64,000 nucleotides of DNA from Zhenpiania hominis (lineage in GTDB: Bacteria > Bacillota > Clostridia > Peptostreptococcales > Anaerovoracaceae), in the NCBI RefSeq assembly GCF_014333425.1, contig NZ_JACRYT010000013.1:9861-73860 (forward strand). The letters run 5' to 3'. The position numbers and the translations under genes were made by a program. This document shows, in pieces, positions 9,020 to 17,194 of the stretch. Each line of letters starts with the position of its first letter. Within the stretch, counting starts at the first letter, position 1. Below the pieces are notes generated by a model. That model was not told the origin of the DNA. It saw only the letters and a program-made list of their open reading frames with translations, and ran no database searches.

Positions 9020-9085
9020 CTGCTAACAGACTTCGTCTCCAGATGAAAAGCGGGCCGCCACTGTACAATAGCGGCGGCCAATCTA

Positions 9086-9808
9086 CTATAAAACTTTACT
9101 GAGAAAGCTCTTTGTCCGCTCGTTCCGCGGGGAATCAAACAGTTCCGCCGGGGTTCCCTGCTCCATGATAATTCCCTGGTCCATGAAGAACACCCGATCC
9201 GCCACTTCTTTGGCGAATCCCATCTCATGGGTTACAATCACCATGGTCATTCCCTTTTCCGCCAGATCCTTCATTACGGCAAGCACTTCTCCAACCATTT
9301 CCGGGTCCAGCGCCGAGGTCGGCTCATCAAACAGCATCACTTCCGGATCCATGGCAAGAGCCCGGGCGATGGCGACTCTCTGTTTCTGTCCGCCGGACAG
9401 GGCCCTCGGGTAAGCAAGGGCTTTATCTTCAAGGCCTACCGTTTTTAACAAGTCTTTTGCCTTTGCTTCCGCGGCTTCTTTTGACATGCCTTTTACCTTA
9501 ATGGGCGCCAGAGTCAGGTTGTCCAGCACGGTCATATGTGGAAACAGGTTAAAGCTCTGAAATACCATTCCCAGCTTTTCCCGCACCTTGTCGATGTCCA
9601 CATCCGGCCGATTGATCTGTTCTCCGTCCAGATACACTTCCCCGCCTGTAGGCTCTTCCAGCAGGTTCAGGCAGCGCAGAAAGGTACTTTTTCCCGATCC
9701 CGACGGTCCGATTACGCAGACCACTTCCTGTTCCTTGATTTCCTCGGAAATTCCCTTCAGCACTTCCAGTTTGCCAAAGGATTTTCTCAAATCTTTTACC
9801 TTAATCAC
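9086..9808 (-). CDS. Polar amino-acid ABC transporter ATPase (GlnQ/HisP family)
   Basis: Energises uptake through the permease encoded just upstream. 241 residues from a GTG start at 9808, ten bases after GGAGG and overlapping the permease's last eight bases; the frame extends upstream without a better start. Complete nucleotide-binding set: Walker [11 protein letters not shown]-loop FQSFNLF, signature LSGGQ, Walker [10 protein letters not shown]-loop IVTHEM. Last gene of a binding protein-permease-ATPase operon, followed by a strong terminator. The substrate is a polar amino acid by family; which one cannot be read from the sequence. Confidence 0.95.
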   Translation of the reverse strand: MIKVKDLRKSFGKLEVLKGISEEIKEQEVVCVIGPSGSGKSTFLRCLNLLEEPTGGEVYLDGEQINRPDVDIDKVREKLGMVFQSFNLFPHMTVLDNLTLAPIKVKGMSKEAAEAKAKDLLKTVGLEDKALAYPRALSGGQKQRVAIARALAMDPEVMLFDEPTSALDPEMVGEVLAVMKDLAEKGMTMVIVTHEMGFAKEVADRVFFMDQGIIMEQGTPAELFDSPRNERTKSFLSKVL

Positions 9809-10469
9809 CCTGCGCCATCCTCCTTTCCAGATACGCCACAATCCGCGACAGAGTAAGCGTCATAATCAGATAGATTACCGCCACTCCGATATATGCCTGA
9901 AAGGACAAAAAGGACTGGGAAGCCCATAGCTGTCCCCGCCTTGTAATTTCCACAATTCCCGCTACAGACAGAATCGCTGTTTCTTTTATTAGCGCGATAA
10001 ACTCGTTTCCAAGAGCCGGAACGATGATTTTAAACGCCTGAGGAATGATGATATAACGCATGGTCTGGGCGCTGCTCATCCCCAGGGAACGGGCCGCCTC
10101 GGTCTGTCCGATATCAACCGCCTGAAGCCCGCTGCGGATGATTTCCGCCATATAGGCAGAGCTGTTGACGCCGCAGGCAATAAAACCAATCAGAATTTTA
10201 ATTTCCCAGTGAAAGGATACGCCAAACCACTCGCTGATAATCTGCGGGATTCCGTACGCCAGAATCAATACCTGCACCAGCAGCGGCGTACCTCTCAGGA
10301 TGTCCACGTAAATCGTCGCGATTCCCCGCAGAATTTTAAACCGGGACATTTTCGCCATAGCCACCAGAAGTCCCAGTATCAGTCCGATAAACACCGCTAC
10401 CAGTGAAATCAGCAGGGTGGTCGGCGCGCCTTTTGCCGCTACGATGACTCCTTGTAAATATTCCTGCAC
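9801..10469 (-). CDS. Polar amino-acid ABC permease (HisM/GlnP family)
   Basis: Integral membrane protein of about 222 residues with five predicted spans. The cytoplasmic coupling EAA loop reads [12 protein letters not shown]. The GTG at 10469 is preferred: it sits seven bases after AGGAGG, whereas an upstream in-frame TTG would place the ribosome-binding site inside the gene. Only one permease is present, so a homodimer is likely. Confidence 0.95.
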   Translation of the reverse strand: MQEYLQGVIVAAKGAPTTLLISLVAVFIGLILGLLVAMAKMSRFKILRGIATIYVDILRGTPLLVQVLILAYGIPQIISEWFGVSFHWEIKILIGFIACGVNSSAYMAEIIRSGLQAVDIGQTEAARSLGMSSAQTMRYIIIPQAFKIIVPALGNEFIALIKETAILSVAGIVEITRRGQLWASQSFLSFQAYIGVAVIYLIMTLTLSRIVAYLERRMAQGD

Positions 10470-10494
10470 CTTATCTCCTCCTGACAAGAATCAA

Positions 10495-10520
10495 CCTTTG
10501 ACCGCCTGCGCGGCCAAAGG
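10495..10520 (-). promoter_or_regulatory. Intercistronic hairpin between binding protein and permease
   Basis: CCTTTG/CAAAGG extended by CCGC/GCGG, without a U tract. In such operons a hairpin here often protects the abundant binding-protein mRNA from 3' decay; that role is inferred. Confidence 0.5.
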
Positions 10521-10545
10521 TCTCCTAACAATCCTATTGTATCTC

Positions 10546-11337
10546 TTATTTATTGAACCATTCATCAACCAGTTTGTCGAACGTGCCGTCTTCCTTGATA
10601 TTGGCAAGGCCCGCGTTGATCTTCTCAAGAAGCTCCGTATTGCCCTTCTGAACCGCGAATCCGTAGTTTTCCGCGTTCAGAGGTTCGCCGACCATCTTGA
10701 TTTTATCCGGCTGTTTTTTCATATACGCTTCGGTTACCGGCTTATCGTTGATCACCGCCTGCACATCTCCGTTAAGAAGCTGCATCATCGCGGTATCAAG
10801 TCCGTCCAGAATAACAGCCTCCGCGATTTTCCCCTCATCAGCCAGCTCCTGTGTTTTTGTAGCTCCTGTGGTTCCGGTCTGAGCTGCGACTTTCATGTCC
10901 GGCGTCAAATCGTCCACGCTCTTGATGGTATTGTTGTCTTCTGTAACCGCAACCATCAGCTTGGATTCATAGTAAGCGTCGCTGAAATCCACCTGCTTTT
11001 GCCTTTCCGGATCGTCCTTGTTCATTCCGGCGGCGATAATATCAATGTTTCCCGCCTTCAATGCCGGCACCAGCCCGTCAAAGGTCAGGTTTTCAAAGGT
11101 CACTTCAAATCCCTGATCTTCACCGATGGCTTTAATCAGATCCATATCCAGGCCGACAATATTCTGTTCTTCGTCCGTTGTGTCAAACGGTGGGAATGTC
11201 GGCTCTGTTCCTACCTTGTAGGTCACTTTCTCCGAATCGCCGGATGTGTTTTCTTCGCTGTCTCCGCCGCCGCAGGCCGCCAGTGAAAAGGCCAGCGCCA
11301 CGATAAGCAGGACCGCAATGATACTCTTCTTTTTCAT
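10546..11337 (-). CDS. Amino-acid ABC substrate-binding lipoprotein
   Basis: Family 3 extracellular solute-binding protein, 263 residues. It has a lipoprotein signal peptide (MKKK start, hydrophobic stretch, lipobox LAAC with Cys22) followed by a Ser/Glu/Asp-rich linker. The mature part begins YKVGTEPTFPPF and contains the family's GLDMDL and ALKAGNIDIIAAGM segments. First gene of the importer operon with a strong promoter. The ligand is not identifiable beyond 'polar amino acid or relative'. Confidence 0.95.
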   Translation of the reverse strand: MKKKSIIAVLLIVALAFSLAACGGGDSEENTSGDSEKVTYKVGTEPTFPPFDTTDEEQNIVGLDMDLIKAIGEDQGFEVTFENLTFDGLVPALKAGNIDIIAAGMNKDDPERQKQVDFSDAYYESKLMVAVTEDNNTIKSVDDLTPDMKVAAQTGTTGATKTQELADEGKIAEAVILDGLDTAMMQLLNGDVQAVINDKPVTEAYMKKQPDKIKMVGEPLNAENYGFAVQKGNTELLEKINAGLANIKEDGTFDKLVDEWFNK

Positions 11338-11374
11338 TTTTCTTTCTCCCTCTTAAATAAGTGTCGGTTTAATA

Positions 11375-11403
11375 ATTATACGACGCATACAAAAAACATG
11401 CAA
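11375..11403 (-). promoter_or_regulatory. Promoter of the amino-acid ABC operon
   Basis: TTGCAT (11398-11403), 17 bp, TATAAT (11375-11380), minus strand. Confidence 0.7.
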
Positions 11404-11480
11404 GAGTAAAGTATCTATTCAACAAAATAAAAAGTGAAAATGACGAGAGGAGTATCAATCGCCCGAATACCGTCACTCAT

Positions 11481-11831
11481 TCAGAGAAAAAACCTGTTCC
11501 AGCCATTTTCCGTAATCTCCGATCCATCCGCCGTCACCGCCGAATCCGTGGGGCCAGTCCTGTAAAACGATCCGCTTAGAAGACCGCTGCCATAATCGTA
11601 TGCCTCCGGAAAATCCTCCGGAGTAGCCAGAGTGTCTTCGGATGTTCCGTCTCTTACTTCCGATTCTTCCCGCAGCTGTGCGGTATTCCCTTCTTGATTT
11701 TGCTGTGTACGCATTGTTTCCTCACTTATTTTTTCTTGAGAATCCGCGCCGCTTTCTGACTGCGCGGAACAGCCGGAAAAAAGCAATATTGCCAGCGCGA
11801 ACAGAATCCCGATTTTTTGATACCTTCGCAT
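11481..11831 (-). CDS. Small predicted lipoprotein, function unknown
   Basis: A 116-residue protein with a clear type II signal peptide (MRRYQKIG, hydrophobic core, lipobox FSGC with Cys21). The mature part is very acidic and Ser/Thr/Gln-rich with no domain I recognise, ending abruptly in NGWNRFFL. Initiation is supported by AAGGAG seven bases before the ATG and by a good promoter. The length and abrupt end allow that it is the N-terminal remnant of a longer lipoprotein, but no continuation was found downstream. It is a single-gene unit, divergent from the GH18 gene. Confidence 0.7.
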   Translation of the reverse strand: MRRYQKIGILFALAILLFSGCSAQSESGADSQEKISEETMRTQQNQEGNTAQLREESEVRDGTSEDTLATPEDFPEAYDYGSGLLSGSFYRTGPTDSAVTADGSEITENGWNRFFL

Positions 11832-11855
11832 GTTTTTTCTCCTTTACCTATCGCT

Positions 11856-11885
11856 ATTGTAAGATAGTTTCAAGGGAAAGTACAA
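11856..11885 (-). promoter_or_regulatory. Promoter of the small lipoprotein gene
   Basis: TTGTAC (11880-11885), 18 bp, TACAAT (11856-11861) on the minus strand, 25 bases before the ATG. Confidence 0.55.
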
Positions 11886-12007
11886 TGCAGGTTATGAAAT
11901 CTGCTATAAGTGAAAATTCTAGTAACCCCGACGCGTTGCGAGTTTCATAAATACAAAGAGATAAACCACTGTCCGAAAACATAAGCTAGATCTGGAGGTG
12001 GTTTTAT

Positions 12008-13000
12008 ATGGCAGAAAAAAAGCAACAGGAGACAATCCTGGTAAACGGATACGCATATCCTACAATTTCCCGGGAAACTCTGGACGCGTGGCTTGTAGAT
12101 CTGACGTTTGTCTCCGCGTTTAGTTATGGTTTTACTGCGGACGGACAGCTCATCATTCTTGATGATGAAAATATTACAGAACCTGCAAAAGCAGCGGGAG
12201 TGGAGCCTTTAATGGTGCTTACGCCTCTGGACAGGCAGGGCGCGTTCAACAACCAGTTAGCGAAAAGCCTTCTGGAAAACCCGCAGGCGCAGGAAACCCT
12301 GATCGCTCAGATCTCGGAAAACATTCGCGGGAAAGGTTTATTTGGCGTAGATTTTGATTTTGAATATGTATTTGCGGAAAATCGGGATCAATATACAGAT
12401 CTTGTAAGACGAGCAAGAATAAAGCTAAATGAAGAGGGATATCTTGTAACCGTGACCCTTGCCCCGAAAACTTCCGCGGATCAGAAAGGCCTTTTATACC
12501 AGGGACATGATTATCGGGGAATGGGGCAGGCGGCCAATTTTGTTCTTTTAATGACATATGAATGGGGATATACCTATGGTCCGCCGATGGCCGTAGCACC
12601 GCTGAACCAAGTGCGGCAGGTTATCGAATACGGAGTTACGGAAATTCCTCCCGATCAAATTTTAATGGGAATTCCCAACTATGGTTACGACTGGAAGCTG
12701 CCGTTTATAAAAGGCGAGTCGCGGGCGGAAAAAATCTCAAATGACGAAGCATTGGCAAGAGCCGCTTATTACGGAGTTGAAGTACAATTTGACGAGCTGG
12801 TGCAATCACCTTATTTTTATTACACAGATGAAAATGGAATCGATCATGTCGTATGGTTTGAGGACGCGCGAAGCCTGCGCGCAAAGCTCGCCCTTGTATC
12901 TGAATTCGGGCTGGCCGGCGTCAGCTACTGGAACATTATGAATTTTTTTCAGACCGGATCAGAAGTTCTGCAGGGAATGTATACAGTGGCGAAGGTATAA
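12008..13000 (+). CDS. Glycoside hydrolase family 18 protein, SleL/YaaH-like catalytic domain
   Basis: Predicted N-acetylglucosaminidase of the spore-cortex/peptidoglycan GH18 group, 330 residues. The catalytic DxDxE motif is seen as GVDFDFEY (Asp115, Asp117, Glu119), with the TYEWGYTYGPPMA and GIPNYGYDW segments of YaaH relatives. Ribosome-binding site GGAGGTGG six bases before the ATG. Unusual features: no signal peptide and none of the LysM repeats that usually precede this domain, so the protein is the bare catalytic unit and would be cytosolic unless packaged during sporulation. It stands alone, facing convergently the broken small gene beyond an inverted repeat. Confidence 0.85.
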   Translation: MAEKKQQETILVNGYAYPTISRETLDAWLVDLTFVSAFSYGFTADGQLIILDDENITEPAKAAGVEPLMVLTPLDRQGAFNNQLAKSLLENPQAQETLIAQISENIRGKGLFGVDFDFEYVFAENRDQYTDLVRRARIKLNEEGYLVTVTLAPKTSADQKGLLYQGHDYRGMGQAANFVLLMTYEWGYTYGPPMAVAPLNQVRQVIEYGVTEIPPDQILMGIPNYGYDWKLPFIKGESRAEKISNDEALARAAYYGVEVQFDELVQSPYFYYTDENGIDHVVWFEDARSLRAKLALVSEFGLAGVSYWNIMNFFQTGSEVLQGMYTVAKV

Positions 13001-13020
13001 AGCTCATTTTAAAGGTTTTA

Positions 13021-13062
13021 TTTTCACCACTTAATACCCGTACATGTATTAAGTGGTGAAAA
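13021..13062. repeat. Perfect 17-bp inverted repeat between convergent genes
   Basis: TTTTCACCACTTAATAC (13021-13037) is exactly mirrored at 13046-13062 around an 8-base loop. U runs form only within the stem, so it would be an atypical bidirectional terminator; a protein-binding dyad is the alternative. Confidence 0.7.
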
Positions 13063-13074
13063 TTCGCATCTGAC

Positions 13075-13446
13075 TTAATTTTCCCTGGAAATACCTGTAT
13101 TGCCACTATCCGTTCCCAGTGCGTATTCCACAAAAAATCGCAGCCCTTCCGCCTGTTCTTCCAATGTCAGACAGACAAGAGCCAGACTCAGCATTCGCAG
13201 TTCCTTGGGAACTTCCTTATCTCTGAAAATCCGAAGGCATTCTTCCATCAGCGACATTTTTTCAGCAAACCAGGCCTTAATTCCATGCACACCTGCCGTT
13301 CGTTTCCTTTCTCCGGTGGCACAAAAGACGAAGGTCCGCAGGTACTCCCGCTCTGAGGAACCGATGTTTCCTCATCGCTTCTTTTTTTATCAAAAGTATT
13401 CCAAAACTCCTGTACTTTTTTCCACTGTTCTTCTGTGAGCTTCATG
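13075..13446 (-). pseudogene. Small uncharacterised gene broken by a frameshift
   Basis: A start with AAAGGA ten bases upstream gives MKLTEEQWKKVQEFWNTF and stays open for about 65 codons. From around 13370 the protein-like sequence continues in another frame as SEREYLRTFVFCATGER, then KAWFAEKMSLMEECLRIF, LALVCLTLEEQAEGL and finally ISREN before TAA at 13075-13077. Neither frame alone spans the gene. The restored product would be about 125 residues, soluble and helical. A TGA in the second frame near 13375 places the lesion between roughly 13345 and 13375. No family recognised. Confidence 0.5.
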
Positions 13447-13518
13447 ATACAAATATCCTTTCGGATCCGCAAACTTTTTCACGGAGATCTGTTTGTCCGG
13501 AAAATTCACTCTTTCTTT

Positions 13519-15171
13519 TTACTTTACCCTTTTCCCGCTACGGGAACTGTAACTGCTGTAAACTTTCTTGCCTTTTACTTTTTTATAGGCCCTTACTTTA
13601 TAGTAATACCGCTTGCCGCGTTTTAAGCGCTTGTTTATGAATTTAGAAGTTCTATGTCCAACGGTTTTGATCCGTTTATAGTTTCCTGACTTTTTCGCTG
13701 AACGGTAAACCTGATAGCCGGATACACCGGACACCTTTTTCCATCTTACCGTAATTTTCCGTTTTCCCGCAGTTGTCCGAACGCTTGATGGAGCTTTCGG
13801 CTTTGCCGATTCTGATGATGCGGAGGAAAACGGATAGACAGCGCTTCCGTTGTATGCCCGTACTTTATAATAATAGGTCTTTCCTGCTGTAAGGCCTTTA
13901 TTCTTAAAACTGGTCGTGCCGGAACCAACGGTTTTTACTCTTTTATAGCTGCCGTTCTTTGAAGAGGCCCTGTAAATCTGATAGCCGGATACGCCGGAAA
14001 TTTTATTCCATTTCACCTGAATCGTTTTATAATTATATCTGGCCGTACTGATTCGCGGAATCCTTCTTGCCATCTTGCTCAGATTGCTCAGTTCCGTCTT
14101 CGCCCCGCTCCGGTACAGATCCTTGGCGCTGAACAGAGAATAGCCGCCGCAGCCGTAAGAACGGAGCAGGTTCAGCTGATCCGCCAGGTTGGTGGATTTT
14201 TTCTTCCAGCCCGGGTCATCGCTGTATTGAATTCCGATCCGGTAAGAGGCCAGTCCGATATACATATCCGTTCCGTTTTTATTCAGATTTTTCCAGGCTT
14301 TCAGACGGTCCGTATACATGGTCGTTTTTCCGCGGCTTCCCCACTGGTTCGTCCAGTAAATCTGCGGAATGATATAGTCGATATATCCGGAGGAAGACAG
14401 CCATTTGTCCACGTCCGCCCCTGCGGATCTGCAGTTTTCAATATTTCCCTGGGGGCTGATTCCGAACACCGCGCCGCTGCCCGAGGACTTTACGGTACGG
14501 TATACGGATTTTACCATTTGATTGACATTAGAACGTTTTTTCGATGCGGAAGGATCTTGGCTTACTTTTAAAATTTTATCATTATCCCGATTCTTATAGC
14601 CTTTTTTAGCGTGATAAAAGTAATCGTCAAAATGAATTCCGTCTACATCATACGCCATCACTTCCCGAACAGCGGTTTCAATCCGCTTCGTGGAGCTTTC
14701 ATAGGCCGGGTCCAGATAATAATCCATGCTGATCCGGTAAGGATTCATCCAGGCGTGAAGTTCCATGCCTTTGCTGTGCGCCAGCTCCACCATGATTTTC
14801 AGAGGATCAAAGGAATAGGTGTCTTTGGCTTTCTTTTTGGAAGAAGCTTTAGAGGTCAGAGAGGACATAGCTTTAAAAGTCGGACTTTTCCAGGCCGCGT
14901 CGTCAAAGGCCCTCACATGGAAGTAAACCGTATTGAGCTGATTGGATTTTGCTTTATTCAGAAAAGCGGAAGCCTTTGCCCGAAAGGTTGATTCACGGTT
15001 GGTCTTCATCCCCAGAGAACTGAAGTCTACATAGGAAAGCCAGACAGCCCGCACCTCCTGACCGCCGCTTAACGCGCGCGCTTCCTCTGCCCTGTGAAAA
15101 GGAACGATCCCCAGGATACTGGTGATTCCAAAGATACATACGGTAATCATGACTGCAATTCGTTTCTTCAT
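13519..15171 (-). CDS. GHL10-type glycosyl hydrolase-like protein with two FnIII domains
   Basis: Secreted enzyme of the GHL10/YngK family (PF02638-like, TIM-barrel relatives acting on cell-wall or extracellular glycans). ATG 15171 starts an N-terminal signal sequence; the upstream GTG at 15195 lacks a ribosome-binding site, although the AGGAG used here is only three to four bases from the ATG. The catalytic domain (about residues 40-360) has VRAVWLSYVDF, LHAWMNPYR, VDGIHFDDYF and PQIYWTNQWG. It is followed by two tandem fibronectin type III domains (SGVSGYQIYR ... YYYKVRAY, then SGVSGYQVYR ... YYYKVRAY), the second very Lys/Arg-rich, suggesting binding to anionic wall polymers. Downstream paralogue of the next entry. 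Confidence 0.9.
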   Translation of the reverse strand: MKKRIAVMITVCIFGITSILGIVPFHRAEEARALSGGQEVRAVWLSYVDFSSLGMKTNRESTFRAKASAFLNKAKSNQLNTVYFHVRAFDDAAWKSPTFKAMSSLTSKASSKKKAKDTYSFDPLKIMVELAHSKGMELHAWMNPYRISMDYYLDPAYESSTKRIETAVREVMAYDVDGIHFDDYFYHAKKGYKNRDNDKILKVSQDPSASKKRSNVNQMVKSVYRTVKSSGSGAVFGISPQGNIENCRSAGADVDKWLSSSGYIDYIIPQIYWTNQWGSRGKTTMYTDRLKAWKNLNKNGTDMYIGLASYRIGIQYSDDPGWKKKSTNLADQLNLLRSYGCGGYSLFSAKDLYRSGAKTELSNLSKMARRIPRISTARYNYKTIQVKWNKISGVSGYQIYRASSKNGSYKRVKTVGSGTTSFKNKGLTAGKTYYYKVRAYNGSAVYPFSSASSESAKPKAPSSVRTTAGKRKITVRWKKVSGVSGYQVYRSAKKSGNYKRIKTVGHRTSKFINKRLKRGKRYYYKVRAYKKVKGKKVYSSYSSRSGKRVK

Positions 15172-15191
15172 AGTCTCCTCACACTTCTTGT

Positions 15192-16286
15192 TCACACTTG
15201 ATTTCGATAGTTTTCTAACTCCTGCCGGGCGCCTTTCCGGTACAGATCCTTGGCGCTGAATAAAATATAGCCTTGGCAGCCTTCTTCTCTAAGTATTCGT
15301 AACTGCCTGGCAAGATTGTCATCTCGCTTTCCCCACCCGGGATCATCCGAAGCCTTTTCCCCTGCCCGGTAGAGGGCTAGTCCTATATAAAGCCGCACCT
15401 CTCGCTCATTCAGGGAAATCCACTCTTTCAGTGTGTCGCTGAACATCTTCTCCCGCCATGTGGCGCTGTGCTGATCCGTCCAGTATATCTGCGGCGCCAG
15501 GTAGTCCACATATCCTTCTTCCGACATCCAGGTTTTAATATCCGCTCCGATCGATTCGCAGTATCCGGTGTTTCCGGCCGGGCTGATTCCAAACTGAATT
15601 TCCTCTCCGTATTCTTTCACCGTTTCGTAAACCGACCGCACCATCCGGTTGACGTTTTTCATTTTTTCTTCCGCGGAAAGCTCCGCGTCTTCCGTGTAAA
15701 AATAGTCGTCAAAGTGAATTCCGTCCACCTCATAGTGATCCAGGATCTCTCTCACGCATGTAAGAATCTCTTCTGTGGATTCCGATGCGGCCGGATCGAG
15801 GATCTTCTTGTCAAAATCCGTATTCCGGTAAGGATTCAGCCAGGCGTGAAGCTGCATATTATGTTCATGGGCAAGTTCTGTCATAATTTCCAGCGGATCA
15901 TAAGGGATTTCCTCCTCTTTGTCCCAGATATACCGGCTCATGGGAAAGGTATCGGACGGATAGGAAGCGTCCCGAAATGCCCGTACATGAAAAAACACCG
16001 TATTGACGGAGTTTTTCTCCGCCCGCCTGAAAAATTTTTCCGCGTTTTCCCGGAACTTATCTTCGCTCTTATTATACAGTCCCACTTCCTTAAAGTCCAC
16101 ATAGGCAAGCCAGATTCCCCGGACTTCTTCCCCGATTTCCACCCGGGAATTCTGATTCTGATAAAGCAGCATCCCTGCCGCAAATCCCGCGAAAACCAGC
16201 AGTGCTAAAGCTGCGGCCTGTATCTTCCGTTTTCTGCGGCGAAGCTGCTTTGAGCCGCTCCTTCTCTTTCGCCCTTTTTTCTTCAT
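15192..16286 (-). CDS. GHL10-type glycosyl hydrolase-like protein, membrane anchored
   Basis: Paralogue of the neighbouring GHL10 protein, 364 residues, without FnIII domains. A basic start (MKKKGRKRRSG) leads to one membrane span at about residues 28-43, best read as an uncleaved anchor. Shared motifs are VRGIWLAYVDF, QLHAWLNPYR, VDGIHFDDYFY and LAPQIYWTDQ. Its stop lies 21 bases before the next gene's chosen start, and it overlaps the dehydrogenase gene upstream by four bases, so it belongs to the same transcript. Probably a tandem duplication that diverged in localisation: one secreted and wall-binding, one membrane-bound. Confidence 0.9.
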   Translation of the reverse strand: MKKKGRKRRSGSKQLRRRKRKIQAAALALLVFAGFAAGMLLYQNQNSRVEIGEEVRGIWLAYVDFKEVGLYNKSEDKFRENAEKFFRRAEKNSVNTVFFHVRAFRDASYPSDTFPMSRYIWDKEEEIPYDPLEIMTELAHEHNMQLHAWLNPYRNTDFDKKILDPAASESTEEILTCVREILDHYEVDGIHFDDYFYTEDAELSAEEKMKNVNRMVRSVYETVKEYGEEIQFGISPAGNTGYCESIGADIKTWMSEEGYVDYLAPQIYWTDQHSATWREKMFSDTLKEWISLNEREVRLYIGLALYRAGEKASDDPGWGKRDDNLARQLRILREEGCQGYILFSAKDLYRKGARQELENYRNQV

Positions 16287-17194
16287 ACCAGCCGATTCCG
16301 CCTTTCTCCCTTCAGAAAGCTTTCCAGATTCGCCCCACAGGTGTCTACAACCGTTTTTCTGGTTTCATAGGGGGTGAATGCCACATGGGGCGTAATCCAG
16401 CAGTTTTCCAGTCCAATCAGAGGGTTTGCCTCTTCAGGCGGTTCCGGTTCCATTACATCCAGGCCGGCGGCGGTCAGTTTTCCCGAAGTCAGAGCCTCCG
16501 CCAGAGCCCCCGCGTCCACCAGACCGCCCCGGGCGGTATTCAGAAGGATCGCGCCGTCCTTCATATTTTCGATAAAGCTTTTATCCACCAGATGCCTGGT
16601 TTCCGGCGTCAGCGGACAGTGGAGGGATACCACATCCGATTCCACCGTTTCCTGAGGGGAACGGCTGTAGATATTTACTTTCATACCAAACGCTCCCGCA
16701 AGTTCCGCCACCTTTTTCCCGATATTTCCATATCCTACGATTCCCATGGATTTTCCGGAAAGCAGGGTCAGGGGCGCGGTTTCCCGGAGCGTCTCTTTAC
16801 AGGAACTCCAGTCCCCGGAAAAGACGCCCTGCCGGTACGCTTCCACCCGGTTGGTAATGGAAAGCAGCAGAGCCACTGTATGCTGCGCCACCGCGTCCGT
16901 GGAGTAGGCGGGTACGTTGGTCACCGCGATTCCCAGCCGCGCGGCAGCCTGCAGATCCACATGGTTATATCCCGTTGCCGCGATTCCGATAAACTTCAGC
17001 GACGGGCTGCGCTCCATCTCCTTTCTTCCCAGCGGCACGGAGTCAAGGAACACCGCTTCCGCTCCGTGAAGCCTATCTGTGATTTCTTCTTCTGACGTTC
17101 TCTTGTAATCCTTGAACTCTCCCAGTTTTTCAATCGGCTCCCAGGAAATATCACCCGGATTCACCTCTGAACTGTCTAAAAACACAATTTTCAT
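16283..17194 (-). CDS. D-2-hydroxyacid dehydrogenase (glycerate dehydrogenase-like)
   Basis: NAD(P)-dependent reductase of 2-oxoacids to D-2-hydroxyacids, 303 residues. Rossmann motif GIVGYGNIGKKVAELAG at about residue 143. Catalytic Arg in LNTARGGLVD, Glu in VMEPEPPEEA, and His in ITPHVAFT. Closest in style to hydroxypyruvate/glycerate dehydrogenases, but D-lactate or other 2-oxoacids cannot be excluded. The 4-base overlap with the GHL10 gene and direct abutment to the M16 peptidase gene suggest co-transcription rather than shared function. Confidence 0.9.
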   Translation of the reverse strand: MKIVFLDSSEVNPGDISWEPIEKLGEFKDYKRTSEEEITDRLHGAEAVFLDSVPLGRKEMERSPSLKFIGIAATGYNHVDLQAAARLGIAVTNVPAYSTDAVAQHTVALLLSITNRVEAYRQGVFSGDWSSCKETLRETAPLTLLSGKSMGIVGYGNIGKKVAELAGAFGMKVNIYSRSPQETVESDVVSLHCPLTPETRHLVDKSFIENMKDGAILLNTARGGLVDAGALAEALTSGKLTAAGLDVMEPEPPEEANPLIGLENCWITPHVAFTPYETRKTVVDTCGANLESFLKGERRNRLV

